This document shows positions 1 to 10,555 of a stretch of 64,000 bases of DNA, one piece after another. Under the pieces are notes generated by a model. The model saw nothing but the letters and a program-made list of their open reading frames with translations. It was not told the origin of the DNA and ran no database searches. Location of the stretch: the NCBI GenBank assembly GCA_029216955.1, contig JANAVB010002199.1, forward strand, positions 20,093,822 through 20,157,821, in the 5' to 3' direction. The stretch's first letter is position 1, and each line of letters starts with the position of its first letter. The position numbers were made by a program, and so were the translations under genes. Source of the DNA: Iris pallida. Taxonomy: Eukaryota; Streptophyta; Magnoliopsida; Asparagales; Iridaceae.

Positions 1-59
1 TAATAGACTTTTTATGGTGAAATGAGAATGGAAATGACAATTCTTCTATGCTCAATGAT

Positions 60-280
60 TTGTATTTGTGGATGAATTGTGGACATGATAAATAATAAAA
101 TCATCTTTTCTGTTTTAGAGTATATGATATTATCAGAGGTATTATGGACGTGATAATATATAGGAACTCAAAAGAAAATAGATTAATTTCTATGCAGAGG
201 TCAAAACATGACAAATGAGTAAGTAGATTCGGAATTGATTCAGAGGTTATGAAAACATGATAAATAACGAATCCCCACTT
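60..280 (-). other. Stem-loop array of element A (degenerate loop core)
   Basis: On the minus strand this region holds degenerate copies of the loop core found in B, C and D. The clearest unit has arms ATATTATC (127-134) and GATAATAT (152-159) around a 17-nt loop. A second has arms GATTCG (226-231) and CGAATC (268-273) around a core ending in CAGAGG on the plus strand; its sequence is homologous to the first unit of the element D array. Position relative to the small antisense gene is the same as in D. The leftmost 60 bases hold nothing else I can name. Confidence 0.6.
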
Positions 281-299
281 AATAAATTGATAGAAGATT

Positions 300-475
300 A
301 TGAACGGATGAACCGTTAGGAAATAATGAACATATGAACTGTCGAGTGAATGTAATAAATGAACGGATGAACCGTCAAGTATTAATGAACAGGCGAACCG
401 TCTGATGAATGTGAGAAATGAATGGATGAACCGTTAAGCATTAATGAATATGTGAAACGTCGGATGAATGAGGAA
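300..475 (+). repeat. Short tandem repeats upstream of the small plus-strand gene
   Basis: Imperfect tandem copies of a unit containing GAACGGATGAACCGT, alternating with GAACATATGAACTGTC-like variants, about 55-60 bp apart. They lie immediately upstream of the TATA box at 484. GAACCGT/ACGGTTC-type half sites recur, so they may be promoter elements of the small gene; this is inference. Confidence 0.6.
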
Positions 476-483
476 CTTCTGCC

Positions 484-492
484 TATAAATAT
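484..492 (+). promoter_or_regulatory. TATA box of the small opposite-strand gene of A
   Basis: TATAAATAT 55 bases upstream of the ATG at 539. The same arrangement (TATAAATAG, short leader, ATG) precedes the homologous gene in element D at 56077-56085. Confidence 0.6.
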
Positions 493-538
493 AGCAAAAA
501 TCTGGTGAGAACGAATACTTCTACTCCTCAACATAAAA

Positions 539-862
539 ATGTCATCTGGAGAAGCATCCAAGAAGACTGAGATAGCCTCAAAGATTCAGAAAGGCACTGA
601 AGAACGCCCTGCTGGTCCAGTCAAAACGAAGAAGACGGAAGCAGGCGAAGGTTCGTCTGCACCCAAGCCACCAAGGGACATTCTGGATTTTCTGCTCGAA
701 CCAGGAAGGACTGAAGAAGAGGAAGCCATGAGGATGGCCGCTTGCAAATTCCTCGTGGGTTCTAGCAAGGAGGTTTTCGGCTCTTTTGTTGATCACGTCT
801 TCGAGAAGGACGGTAGTGGCCCACGTCCAAAAGTAGAAAAGGATGATAGTGATCTTCCTTAA
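539..862 (+). CDS. Small gene antisense to element A, conserved with element D, function unknown
   Basis: A 107-residue open frame starting MSSGEASKK. The C-terminal two thirds align with the 95-residue antisense ORF of element D (55739-56026): both have APKPP/TPKPP, DI-x2-FL-x-EP, an EEEA run, and an RM-x-AC-x-F segment, and both reach a GSGP motif near the end. The N-terminal part is Lys/Glu-rich and looks disordered. It runs opposite to gag-pol of A, just beyond the integrase end at 946, so transcripts of A would be convergent with it. I do not recognise the family. Conservation between two diverged families is the best evidence that it is a real coding sequence. Confidence 0.6.
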   Translation: MSSGEASKKTEIASKIQKGTEERPAGPVKTKKTEAGEGSSAPKPPRDILDFLLEPGRTEEEEAMRMAACKFLVGSSKEVFGSFVDHVFEKDGSGPRPKVEKDDSDLP

Positions 863-945
863 TATCATGTATCATCATTCATGAAAATAAAATAAAAATT
901 TTATTTTTAAACATGAATTTGTCTGATGATTACAAGTATTTACAT

Positions 946-2409
946 TTATACATAGTACTTTTTAAGGAATTTGCCATTAATAGGCATCAAAACTTTTTGA
1001 CCATCCAATTCTGAGAGTTGATAAGCTCCATTTGAGAAAACTTTGCTCACAATATAGGGACCTTCCCACTTTGCGTCAAATTTGCCCCTACTCATATGAG
1101 TCATAGTCATAGGACGTCTGACTGTTAGAACAAGTTCTCCTTTTTGATATGATCGAACTCTGACTTTTTTATTAAAAGCTCTTGAAATTCTAGCTTGATA
1201 GAATTCAATATTCTATTGAGCAGATAATCGCTTTTCATCCAGAGCTTCTAATTCCTGAAGTCGAAGACGATCGTTATTTTCAGCAGTGAGTTCATTAGCG
1301 ATTGCTATCCTTAAAGAAGGAATTTGAATCTCTAATGGAAGAACAGCTTCGCAACCATACACCAGAGAGAAAGGTGTACATTTGGTAGCATTACGAACTG
1401 TAGTGCGATAAGCCCACAAACATTCCCCGAGCTTGTCACTCCAATTACGTTTGTTAGTGGAGACAAACTTTTTTAGAAGTTTGATGATAGTCTTGTTGAA
1501 AGCTTCTGCTAATCCGTTAGCTGCTGGATTATATGCGGTAGAAGCCACATTGTTGATCCGGTGATCGTCACAGAATCGAGTAAACTTCTGACTGACGAAC
1601 TGTGGTCCATTATCATGAATAATGCGTCGAGGAACACCAAATCTGTAGATGACGTGGTGCTTAATAAAGCTGATGACATTAGACGTCTTAACTTCAGATA
1701 AAGGAATGGCTTCGGCCCATTTGGAGAAGTAATCGGTTATTGCGAGAATGAACCGATGACCTTTAGATGACGGTGGATTGATCGGGCCGACAATGTCTAT
1801 GCCCCAAGCTTCGAAGGGCCATGATGCTGCCGTCGGATGTAGAAATTCCGAGGGTTGATGAATAAAATCTGCATGGATTTGACAAGCTTTACCCTTCTTT
1901 GCATATTCGATGGCATCAGATACCATGGTGGGCCAATAATAACCCATACGTCGAATACGGTCTTGAAGTTTTGGTCCTGGCTGATGTGCTCCACAAATTC
2001 CATCATGTACTTCGCGAATGATTTGTTGAGCCTCGTCACCGGCAACACATCGAAGGAGTAAACCATCATAAGCTCGACGATATAAGGTCTTTGTTGTATG
2101 ATTGTAGTAGAATCTGAGTGATCGTCGTCTGATAGATGCTGCCTCACTCGGATCATCCGGAAGAATATCATATAATACGAGATCTAAGAAAGGAAGTCTC
2201 CAATCTTTATCCTTACTCTGATTCTCAGTCGAGTTACTGAAGATGAATTCCATGCTGGAATCGGATGAAGATGACATCGATTTACGACTGAATCCAAATC
2301 CTCTTGTTGTGTTGACGTCATGAGATGTTGATTCTTCAATGTCAACTGGAAGTCCTAAAGTCAAGTTATTTTCAAGATGAAATAATTCTCGATTACGAAC
2401 AACAATCAT
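946..2409 (-). pseudogene. Integrase of element A
   Basis: Inserts retroelement cDNA into chromosomes. Minus-strand frame from 2409 to the terminal stop at 946, interrupted by an in-frame TAG near 1216 (CAG expected from copies B and D). The zinc-binding region around GAHQPGPKLQDR is present, but the first Cys of the CxxC pair is replaced (KGKACQ where B has KCHACQ). Catalytic core residues are visible: D in WGIDIVGP, D in IIHDNGPQF, E in GLAEAFNK. The C-terminal part ends with the conserved INGKFLKKYY also found in B and D. The missing Cys and the stop suggest an inactive protein. Confidence 0.85.
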
Positions 2410-2412
2410 TTG

Positions 2413-3427
2413 TTACCGTCTGATTGGAATAGCCAGCACCGCTGCAAGATTAGCAAGGGCATCAGCTTCTGTGTTACATGCTCGCCTAACATGTTCAATA
2501 AAGAATTCTTCAAACGAAGAAGCCATAGATATAGCTGTTTTATGATAAGGAACCAGATCACGATGGCGAACTTCATAAGTACCCCTGATCTGATTGACAA
2601 TGAGTTTAGAGTCTCCATACGCCTCCAAATGTTGAATATTCAGATGTTTAGCGAGTTGAAGACCAATAAGTAATGCGTTGTACTCAGCTACATTGTTTGA
2701 ACATGGCTGATCGAGAGAATAAGCTCTTTGGATAGCAAGACCTTCTGGCGATACAAGAACAATTCCAACTCCAGCGACAATATCGCCATTAGGACCAATT
2801 CTTGATGCTCCATCAAAGAATAGACGCCAAGTAGGATCTTCTTCAGCAATTTGATTTGAATCTAGGACTTCATCTGGGATTTCATCATAGAGTTTTGAAT
2901 TTTCTGGAATTGAGTGAGCAGCCAGAAAATCAGCTAAAGCTTGTCCTTTGACTGATTTCTGAGGAATATAGTGCATGTCATACTGAGCAAGTAGGATTCC
3001 CCAGTTAGCCAATCGAGAAGTCAAAACACTAGATTTCTTCATCATGATCCGTATAGGATTGATCCTGGAGATGACATGAATAGTCTGGCCAATGATATAA
3101 TGACGTGTCTTTTGGACAGCAAACATCAATGATATAGGATTGATCCCATTCTTGACACCAGGCTAGACATTCTTTTTCAACCGGTGAATATCGAGGTTCA
3201 GCTCCGGTCATAGTGCGGCTGAGATAATAAATGGCTTGTTTATGGCCATTTTGATTCTTTTGAGCGAGTAATGCACCCAATGAATGACTCATTGCTCGAG
3301 TATAGAGGAGGAACGGTATTCCTGAGACGGGAGGTACCAATACTGGAGGGCTCATCAGATATTGTTTTATATCATCGAATGCTTTCTGACATTCATCATT
3401 CCAGACAAAAGAGACACCTTTCTTCAT
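2413..3427 (-). pseudogene. RNase H and second (archaeal/plant-type) RNase H of element A
   Basis: Two RNase H-like domains in tandem. The first (about 3400-2960) includes FLLYTRAMSHSLGALL and AIYYLSRTMTGAE, where the usual catalytic Asp of the first strand is replaced (YTRAM). A frameshift lies near 3110. The second (about 2860-2413) starts WRLFFDGAS and keeps D (DGAS), E (AEYNALL), D (YGDSK) and D (EADALA). A duplicated RNase H with a decayed first copy is a known trait of the Tat lineage and supports the element assignment. The second domain is open to 2413 and flows into integrase in the same frame. Confidence 0.85.
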
Positions 3428-3429
3428 AA

Positions 3430-4380
3430 GTTTGTTGAATGGTCTGCAGCGTCCTGATAAATTAGAGATGAATCTCCTGATATAAGCGATTCTTCCTTGA
3501 AATCCTCATAGCTCTTTTAAGGTGCATGGAGGACGCATCTCTTGGATGGCTTTGATCTTCTCGGGATCCACGTGTATACCTTTAGAGGTAATGACGAAGC
3601 CGAGAAATTTACCACTAGAGACGCCTAAGAAGGACTTAGTAGGGTTCATCTTTAATTGATGCTTACGCATTAGATCAAATATAGTCTTCAAATCTTGGAT
3701 ATGATCCTCCTTTTGTCGACTTTTGACTGCAATATCATCAACATAGCATTCGACTGTTTTCTGCAAATGTTCACGGAATATAGTGCTTATAGCTCGTTGA
3801 TAAGTTGCTCCTGCATTCTTGAGACCGAATGGCAACAATATGTACCAATCGGCGTTCTGAAAGAAGTGTGCTTCTCGTCCTCTGGAAACATTTTGATCTG
3901 ATTGTACCCAGAATACCCGTCCATGAATGACATTCGTTCAAATCCACAGGTATTATCAACTATGACATCAGTGATTGGTAGAGGGAATTCGTCTTTAGGA
4001 CATGCCGTATTGAGATCGCGGAAGTCTATGCATACTCTGATCTTGCCAGTCTTTTTAAGAACAGGAACAATATTAGCCACCCAATCAGGATGTTGTTCCT
4101 CTCTAATAAACCCAGAGGTAATGAGTTTATTGACTTCAGCTTCAATTGCATCCATGATGTCTGGACGAAATCGTCGCTGTTGTTGTTTGACCGATTTAGC
4201 ATTCGGCAAGATATTGAGCTTGTAAGTTGCAATTTGAGGATCAAGCCCTGGCATATCTTCATAACTCCAAGCAAAGACATCGATGTAATCACGAATGAGT
4301 TTGATCATGTCTTTCTTATCAGTTTCTGAAAGACTTTCACTGATGAATATTGGTTTTGGGAGATCCCTCTTCACCAACAT
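3430..4380 (-). pseudogene. Reverse transcriptase of element A
   Basis: RT frame on the minus strand from 4380. Visible motifs: HPDWVANIVPV, RVCIDFRDLNTACPKDEFPLP, FMDGYSGYNQIKM, MLPFGLKNAGATYQ and the catalytic VECYVDDIAVKS. A frameshift near 3840 splits it between the SFRTP motif and MLPFGLKN, and further breaks occur near 3505 (stop) and 3430. The upstream segment contains YIDVFAWSYEDMPGLDP, typical of the Tat pro-RT linker. Confidence 0.9.
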
Positions 4381-6602
4381 CTATTTGAACAAGTTTATCT
4401 TCAGTCGGAGGTTCTTTTTGCTCGAAACGGAACTCCCATTGATTATCTAATCTTTGGGCCCATTGTTCCGATTCAGGTGAGATTTCAAACTCTTCTTCGT
4501 CTTCATCACTTTCTTCAGAATGGTCAATGGAAACCATGTTGGAAGACAAAATATTGCAGTAGAAGTCACCGATACTCGTATCAGAATCCCAAGAAGTGGT
4601 ACTAGAAGAATCAGATCTCTTATCTTCGTCAGACTCGGGATCTTCATGGATAATATTGATGAAAGGAGTAGGAGCAGTATAACCCAATCCGCATTTCGTC
4701 CTTCCATATTTCAAAGGAGGAATCCGGACAGGTATTTTTCTTCCTTTTCCATCATTGAGGCCAGTCCTAAAGTCATAGCCCATATTTTTGATGATGTCTC
4801 TAGATTGCTGACTATAACGACGTAGTTGTAATCTTCCAGTGTCATCATTTTTGTCATCATCCTCAAGATCAGAAGGATTTTGAGGTCCTTTGTAGAAGAA
4901 TATTGGAATGTCTCCTGGCTTTCTGCTGGGAACTAGAAAGTATGAAGATTGTACAGGTTCTAGATATATATCTGTATGAATAGTCTGTACAACTCCTATG
5001 GTTATTGTGTTCAAGTCATCTAACAGATGTAAATAACTATGAACATAATTACACACATCAACGTACTGCAAAGGTGGAGACTTTTCATTAAATATAAAAG
5101 CAGCAATATTTACATTGGGAGAAGGCTGAGCCTTAGAGATTTTAGCCAAGTCAATGACTAAAGGAGGAGAAGAAGAACGAGAAGAAGCGTTGTTTCGATT
5201 AATATCGATAACAAATGGCTCAGAAGAGGTGAGCTCCCTTGAAGTTTGAGTAGGAAGAGTAATCCGCCCTCAAACTGGAATTATCAGAGTATCTTGTGAA
5301 GATACAGGAACTGTAGTACGCCCACTGACAGGAATGATCAGTGTATTTTGAGTAGATGACTGAGGTAACGGAGAGATCCGTCCACTCACTGGAATGATGA
5401 AAGAATCTTCTCCAGAGGGTTTAGGAGATTGTTGCTGAGTAGTTCGACCTTTAACAGGGATTATTAAAGTCTCACTTTGTGCATCTTCTTTCTCCATAGC
5501 TTGTATGATCCTTGTATACTCTTCTTTGTACATTCGGGAATCGTTGAAATAAGCTTCAACCCCATGGAAGGGATTTATATCAACAACTTCTTTTTGTACT
5601 CTTCTATTGCTATCAATGTATTTAAAACATTGATGAAGAGTAGAGGGCACCACATTATTTTTATGAAGAAAGGGCCTCCCCAGAAGAAGATTATAGGATC
5701 CCGTGATCTCGATCACATAGAAAGTGACTTTAGATCTGAAATCGCCTATCTGAAGCTTCAGATGAATCTTTCCCAAAGGCTCACTTCGGCTTTGATTGAA
5801 TCCCAAGATAGTAGTAACCGTCTTGGAGAGCTTGTGAAGAGGGATTTTTAGTTCATCCAACAAACTCTTTGGCATTATGCTTATAGCAGACCCTGGGTCA
5901 ATGAGGATACGATCTATCTTCATCGTATCAATATAACCAGTGTAGTAGAGAGGTCGGTCATGTCGATTATCCTCCAGTAGCATGTCGTCTTGTGTAAAGG
6001 TGATATTTGGGATAATCTCCAGTACACTGTTGCAATGTAAGCAAGTGGCAGGTTCCGCATCTGGCTTCTTCAATTGTGCAAGACAAGAGTCAGCTTGTAG
6101 AAGTGCTTCACTTAACGTCTCCCGAGTTTCTTTAGAAAGACGTAGAAGTTCAAAGAGGGACATTCTAGCTGGAGTATTAGCAAGTTGAGCCAAAATATCG
6201 AAGTTGTAAGGCTTCTGAAGTCCAAGAGGAAGAGACTTCTTGATTGGTTTATCAAACTGAGCTTGTTGCTTGCCTTTCTCAAGAGTTGTGGGTTTGGGAG
6301 GAACAGGTTCAACTGGTGTAGTTGAAGGAACAAGTGCAGTAGATGATTCTTCTTCAGGAGGAATATTAGAAGCATTTTTATCAGCTGGAGGGATATCAAG
6401 AGGATCCTCAGGACTTTTGGAATAATCCTTTAGATAAGGTTTCCCCGTTCGAGTAGCACTAACAAGTGCTTCTTCTTTCTCTTTTGGCTCTGTGTCAGAG
6501 GTAGACCCAAGAGAAGTCATATGACATGACTTGATCTTTCCAGCCTTCTTGGACTTTCGAAAAAAAATCTTTTGAGGAGAAGGAGATTCAAAGTCTGTTA
6601 TT
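4337..6602 (-). pseudogene. Aspartic protease, peptide-repeat linker and G-patch-like module of element A
   Basis: Follows gag in the same frame after a TGA (TGG in homologues) at about 6615. The protease core is at about 5990-5640: IDPGSAISIMP (D-x-G catalytic loop) and LLLGRPFLH. Upstream is a conserved helix-rich segment, FDILAQLANTPARMSLFELL. Downstream come four copies of a [LF]IIPVxGR peptide (about 5475-5265), one containing a TGA at 5270, then an acidic linker. A G-patch-like stretch, NMGYDFRTGLNDGKGRK, lies around 4740-4790. The protease would process the gag-pol polyprotein. The peptide repeats have counterparts of different sequence in B, C and D. Confidence 0.85.
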
Positions 6603-6616
6603 AGATCAGGATGAAT

Positions 6617-8146
6617 TCACATGATTTCTCCAGTCTCCAAAGTGATTGGTGCTAATCCTTCAGACTGTGGAGGAGGAATATTTACTATTTCAAGAGTTGC
6701 CTTGGGAATAGGAACAATTCCGCTTTCAAGAAATTGAGGAGGGAAGTCTCCAAATTGCATAGAGACGACATTAGAAGTGACAGTCTTCTCTTTTGGAGTA
6801 AGAGAGATAGCTCCAAACTTAATCATTTCTTGGATCTTTCCTTTCAGTACATAACATGTACGAATTGTGTGACCCAGCATTCTGTGGTATGGACAGTATT
6901 TAGGATGATCTGTCTTACCAGCTTCATCAGGTTTCTTGATCTCAGGTAATTGTATTTTATTACCTTTCAGCAGACATTCAAAGATACCAAGGACATCATC
7001 GTCATCAAAAGAATATTCTTCTTTGGGACGAGTTGTTCTTGATTGTTGAGTTATAGAGGCAGGAGTTTGAACATTTGATGCATCTTTGCTCTGAAGATTA
7101 ACTTCAAGAGTTTTTTTTCCTTTGCGAGCATTATTTTTATTGTTAGCACCTTGTCCTGTTTCTTTAGGAGTCATCTGCACTCCTAAACCTTTGAAGGTTT
7201 TAGTACTGATTTCTGCAGCTTTGGCACTGACTATGAAGGAAGGCCAATCTTGGAATTGAGTGGACCCTGTCCACATACTGATGATTGGCAACAAGTTTGA
7301 TTTGCACGTGTCAATAGTGACAGCATCAGGGGTTCCAAGGGGCATCTTCAGAGCTTCTCTTCGAAACCGTTCAATGTATTCCTCTGTAGATTCATTATTT
7401 TTCTGCTTGATTCTAATAAGAGCAGACATAGTCATGTCATTAAGCCCTTCATAGAACCTTTCAAGAAATATCTGTTTGAAACCAGCAAATGAGGTAATGC
7501 TCCCATCTGGGAGACTCCTATACCATTCATAAGCCGTTCCCTTGAGACATCCAATAAATACCCGAGTAAGGAGGGCATCACTTGGTTGCAGTTGATCAGT
7601 CATCACTTCAAAGTGATTAATAAACTGACTTGGAGAGGTGGTTCCATCATAGAATGAGATAGTAGTAGGCTTGTATTTAGGAGGATATGATACTTGCTTC
7701 CATTCTATCGGATAAGGCTGCTTGATGTCTAACCTTTGTAAACCATCCTTCTGTTTGAATGCCTCGAATTGAGTTTTGAGATTCTTCAATTCTTCAGAGA
7801 CAACTCCCGAAGATTGTGGAGTTATGGCTTGTAGAGAATAGTTGGGAGGAGGAACAACATTGTAAGCACTACCCCCAGCTCCAGAGAGACTAGGGTTTGG
7901 TTGAGCTGGTCCAGGAGTATTGGATTGTACTGTTGGAGGAACTTGTACTGGACTTATATCAGTATCAACTGGTATGGCATCTGGTACAGTCTGTCGATTT
8001 TGCAACTGAGCTGTCATGAGTTCATACATCAACTTCATTGTGTCAGTCATAGACTTCATTTGCTGTTCCAAAGAAGCAATTCTTTGATCTTGAGGAGTCA
8101 AGGAAGAAGAAGGTTCATCAGTATTCCCATCAACCATGTAAGTCAT
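6617..8146 (-). CDS. Gag of element A (capsid and zinc knuckle)
   Basis: Structural protein of the retroelement particle. Open for 509 codons, ending at a TGA where homologues have Trp (GEIMW). It contains a coiled-coil segment near the N terminus (SLEQQMKSMTDTMKLMYEL), the capsid motif TAYEWYRSLPDGSITSF with FLERFYEG, and a zinc knuckle of the form C-x2-H-x4-H-x4-C (YCPYHRMLGHTIRTCY). The ATG at 8146 may not be the true start, because in families 1 and 2 gag is continuous with the upstream ORF1 frame. It is separated from ORF1 here by stops and a frame change. Confidence 0.85.
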   Translation of the reverse strand: MTYMVDGNTDEPSSSLTPQDQRIASLEQQMKSMTDTMKLMYELMTAQLQNRQTVPDAIPVDTDISPVQVPPTVQSNTPGPAQPNPSLSGAGGSAYNVVPPPNYSLQAITPQSSGVVSEELKNLKTQFEAFKQKDGLQRLDIKQPYPIEWKQVSYPPKYKPTTISFYDGTTSPSQFINHFEVMTDQLQPSDALLTRVFIGCLKGTAYEWYRSLPDGSITSFAGFKQIFLERFYEGLNDMTMSALIRIKQKNNESTEEYIERFRREALKMPLGTPDAVTIDTCKSNLLPIISMWTGSTQFQDWPSFIVSAKAAEISTKTFKGLGVQMTPKETGQGANNKNNARKGKKTLEVNLQSKDASNVQTPASITQQSRTTRPKEEYSFDDDDVLGIFECLLKGNKIQLPEIKKPDEAGKTDHPKYCPYHRMLGHTIRTCYVLKGKIQEMIKFGAISLTPKEKTVTSNVVSMQFGDFPPQFLESGIVPIPKATLEIVNIPPPQSEGLAPITLETGEIM

Positions 8147-9258
8147 GACTGTATGAGGGATTATTGATGAACTAGTGGATGTTGTATGCTCTGAATCATT
8201 GCTTCGTGCATCAAAGTCAACTATAGGAGAATTACCCCAGTAGGAAGAGGTGTGAAGTTAGATTCTCCAAGGAATTCAGAATCATCTTTAGAGATCAAAT
8301 TTCTTTGACTAGAGGCCAGGATTCTTGCTCTGGTGTTTCTATATACTCCATCTGGACTATCAACTCTACCCCCGGTGTCCCGAGAAGTCATGTTGACAGA
8401 GGCAAACAAAGGCTCATCTTCATCAGACATAGGTTCATACTGAATCCTATTGAAGACAGAATGTCGTTTAGTTTGACATCTGCATTGCATTGTGACTCTT
8501 GGCTGGAAGTCACATTCATGATCAACATGGTCTTGAACCGTTGATTGACATCTGCACTGAATTATGACTCTTGGATAGAAGTCACATTCAGCATGTTCCT
8601 TTGACATAGAATTACTCCTCTTCTGTTGAAGATATTCCCGTAAATCTGTTTGTGAAGATTGAGGAGTATACTTCCTGTTCTTGGGTCTTAATGGCTCTTG
8701 ATTATACAAAGAGTGATTAATGTGAGCCACATAATTTCTTGCATACTCTGCATCTGGATCTTTTATCTTCATATCCAATTGGTATGGTTTCTTAACACTA
8801 GAAGTGCTGAGTTTTGTTCTTAAATCAGTGGAAGGTAACACATTGGTTTTGGAAATATGGAGTTTTCCTTCCATTGATCTGGATATTTGTAGAGAAGGAA
8901 GAGTTGAACCACTCCTTTAATTAGGAGTTGGTAACAGACCCTCTTTAATGGACAGATTCTGTGCCCAATTTGAAGAAGTCATAGGAGAAGATATTAAGGA
9001 ATATTTCTTCTTAGACTCATTCAGATTTTGAGACATAGAATGTCCAGAAGGAAGAGTAGTCAAAAGACCATCTCCTTTCCTTTGACTAACAAAAGTATCA
9101 ATCAAAGCTGTTCCTGAAGTAAAAACTACAGGAGCAGAAGAAACAACTAAAGAGTTATTCCTTTTCGAAGGGACTTTGTATGGAAGACCACCCCCAGTTC
9201 TAGTAGAACTCGGTAAAGAAGAAGAGATAACTAAGGAGTTATTCTTCTCTGATGAAAT

Positions 9259-9625
9259 ACACGCTGAAACAGATTTGGCTAAAGAACCAGTGCTGTTGGC
9301 GTGACTTTTAATTTTTAGAATTACACGCTGGAACAGATTTGGCTAAGGAACCAGTACTGTCAGTGTGACGGTTGAATGTGGGATTGCACACTGGAATAGA
9401 TTTGGCTAAGGAGCCAGTACTATCAGCGTGACTTTTAGAGTTGAATTTGCACGCTGGAACAGATTTGGCTAAGGAGCCAGTACTGTCAGCGTGACTTTTA
9501 GGGTTGAATTTGCACGCTGAAACAGATTTGGCTAAGGAGCCAGTACTGTCAGCGTGACTTTCAACTTTGGAGACACACACTGGAACAGATTTGGCTAAGG
9601 AGCCAGTACTGTTAGCGTGATCTTT
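9259..9625 (-). repeat. 63-bp coding tandem repeat in ORF1 of A
   Basis: Six to seven copies with a 63-bp (21-codon) period. Each DNA unit carries GCGTGACTT and a nearby CACGCT, an inverted pair of the family-3 motif that also occurs in the LTR of A (GCGTGACTT near 10843-10895, AAGTCACGC near 10186). The first copies are imperfect and contain the stop at 9308. Confidence 0.9.
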
Positions 9626-9927
9626 GATTGCTGTCATCTTCGAGCGCACAAGAGTGTGCGTGCTTGCAGTAGAGCTCTTGCCAGTGTTAGGAGCAGACAC
9701 TGTGGCAGAGACTTCACCATTGACTGCCAACTGATTCTTAGGGACATAGACAGAGTGTCCCTTCGACTTGGCAGTGATGATGGAGGCTGGAGTGGGCTTG
9801 CCACCCTTAGCCCGCTGCATTTCTTCATAGGCGAGTTGATCGAATTTGATCGTCATCACCTTCTTCGTCGAGCCGATTGACGAAGTGTCGCATTGAGTTG
9901 TTACCATCTCAGAAGAGGAGATGGTTT

Positions 9928-9945
9928 TCCCCAGCAGAGTCGCCA
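9928..9945 (-). other. Primer-binding site of A
   Basis: On the minus strand TGGCGACTCTGCTGGGGA, three bases after the LTR end. It is complementary to a tRNA 3' end with CCA, as in other Tat elements (probably tRNA-Arg; not verifiable here). The same 18-mer occurs in B and D, and with one change in C. Confidence 0.9.
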
Positions 9946-10120
9946 ATTTGTTTTCCATAAAAAAATTCTCTTTATTTGTTGTGTTTCTGGGAAAATTACA
10001 ACTGTAGAAATCCGATCTAGAAGACGATCGCTTTATCCCTTGGACTATGCGAAGAAGAAAAGCTCTCAAAATTTTGACAGTAGATATCAATGTATCTGTA
10101 CAATGAATGAGGAAAAGAAC

Positions 10121-10131
10121 TCTATTTATAG
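10121..10131 (-). promoter_or_regulatory. LTR promoter TATA box of A
   Basis: TATAAATAGA on the minus strand, about 170 bases before the LTR end, the expected place for retroelement transcription start. Confidence 0.6.
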
Positions 10132-10339
10132 AGTCAAGAATAATAACTGAAAAGATAACTGTCTTCACAGCCTATGCCTAGTTAAAAGTCACGCATGATT
10201 TAACATACACAAGGCTGTGAGCAGTTACTGGACGTGGCCTGTAACTGTTGGACACATGGCAATCATGCATGAGTCGTGTGCAAGTTACAGGACACGCAGG
10301 CGAGAGATCAGTGGCATGGCTGCCACGTACTCCAATTTG

Positions 10340-10555
10340 ATGAAATCCACGCAGACTTGTTGAAGACGAAATCCACGCGAACTCGGTATAGAAAGCTTCA
10401 AAATCCACGCAAACTCGGGGCAGGAAGCTTCAGGATCCACGCAGACTTCGAGGCAAAGAACTTCAAAATTCACGCAAACTTGAGGAAGAAACTTCAGAAT
10501 CCACGCAAACTTGGGATGAAGATCACAAATACACGCAGACTTGAGATAGAACTGC
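10340..10555 (-). repeat. CACGCA-motif repeat cluster in the LTR of A
   Basis: Seven imperfect units about 30-36 bp long, each with CCACGCAAACTT or CACGCAGACTT on the plus strand followed by a GAAGCTTC/GAAACTTC-like stretch. It lies upstream of the LTR TATA box, hence in U3. Confidence 0.8.

Larger units (their letters stand above)
8221..9957 (-). pseudogene. ORF1 region of element A (N-terminal extension of Gag)
   Basis: Starts at the ATG at 9957, inside the last bases of the 5' LTR, and reads MENK then LATLLG across the PBS. The N terminus matches ORF1 of B, C and D (LATLLG, SS-x-E, GS-x2-K, QLAYEE). It contains about six copies of a 21-residue repeat including STGSLAKSV. In-frame TAA/TAG stops occur at 9308 and about 8917, and a frame change lies between. 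The C-terminal part has two copies of a Cys motif (ECDF-x-PRV-x2-QCRCQ) followed by SVFNRI, homologous to the INCCC...SVFDRL motif of families 1 and 2. Function unknown; probably disordered with a Cys-rich patch. Confidence 0.75.

Noticed and set aside
4700..9880. Plus-strand ORFs overlapping gag-pol of A
   Set aside because: Shadow frames of the minus-strand polyprotein with no homologues among the other elements.
9928..9945. CRISPR-like or phage feature from the repeated 18-mer TGGCGACTCTGCTGGGGA
   Set aside because: It follows each 5' LTR at fixed distance and is the retroelement primer-binding site.
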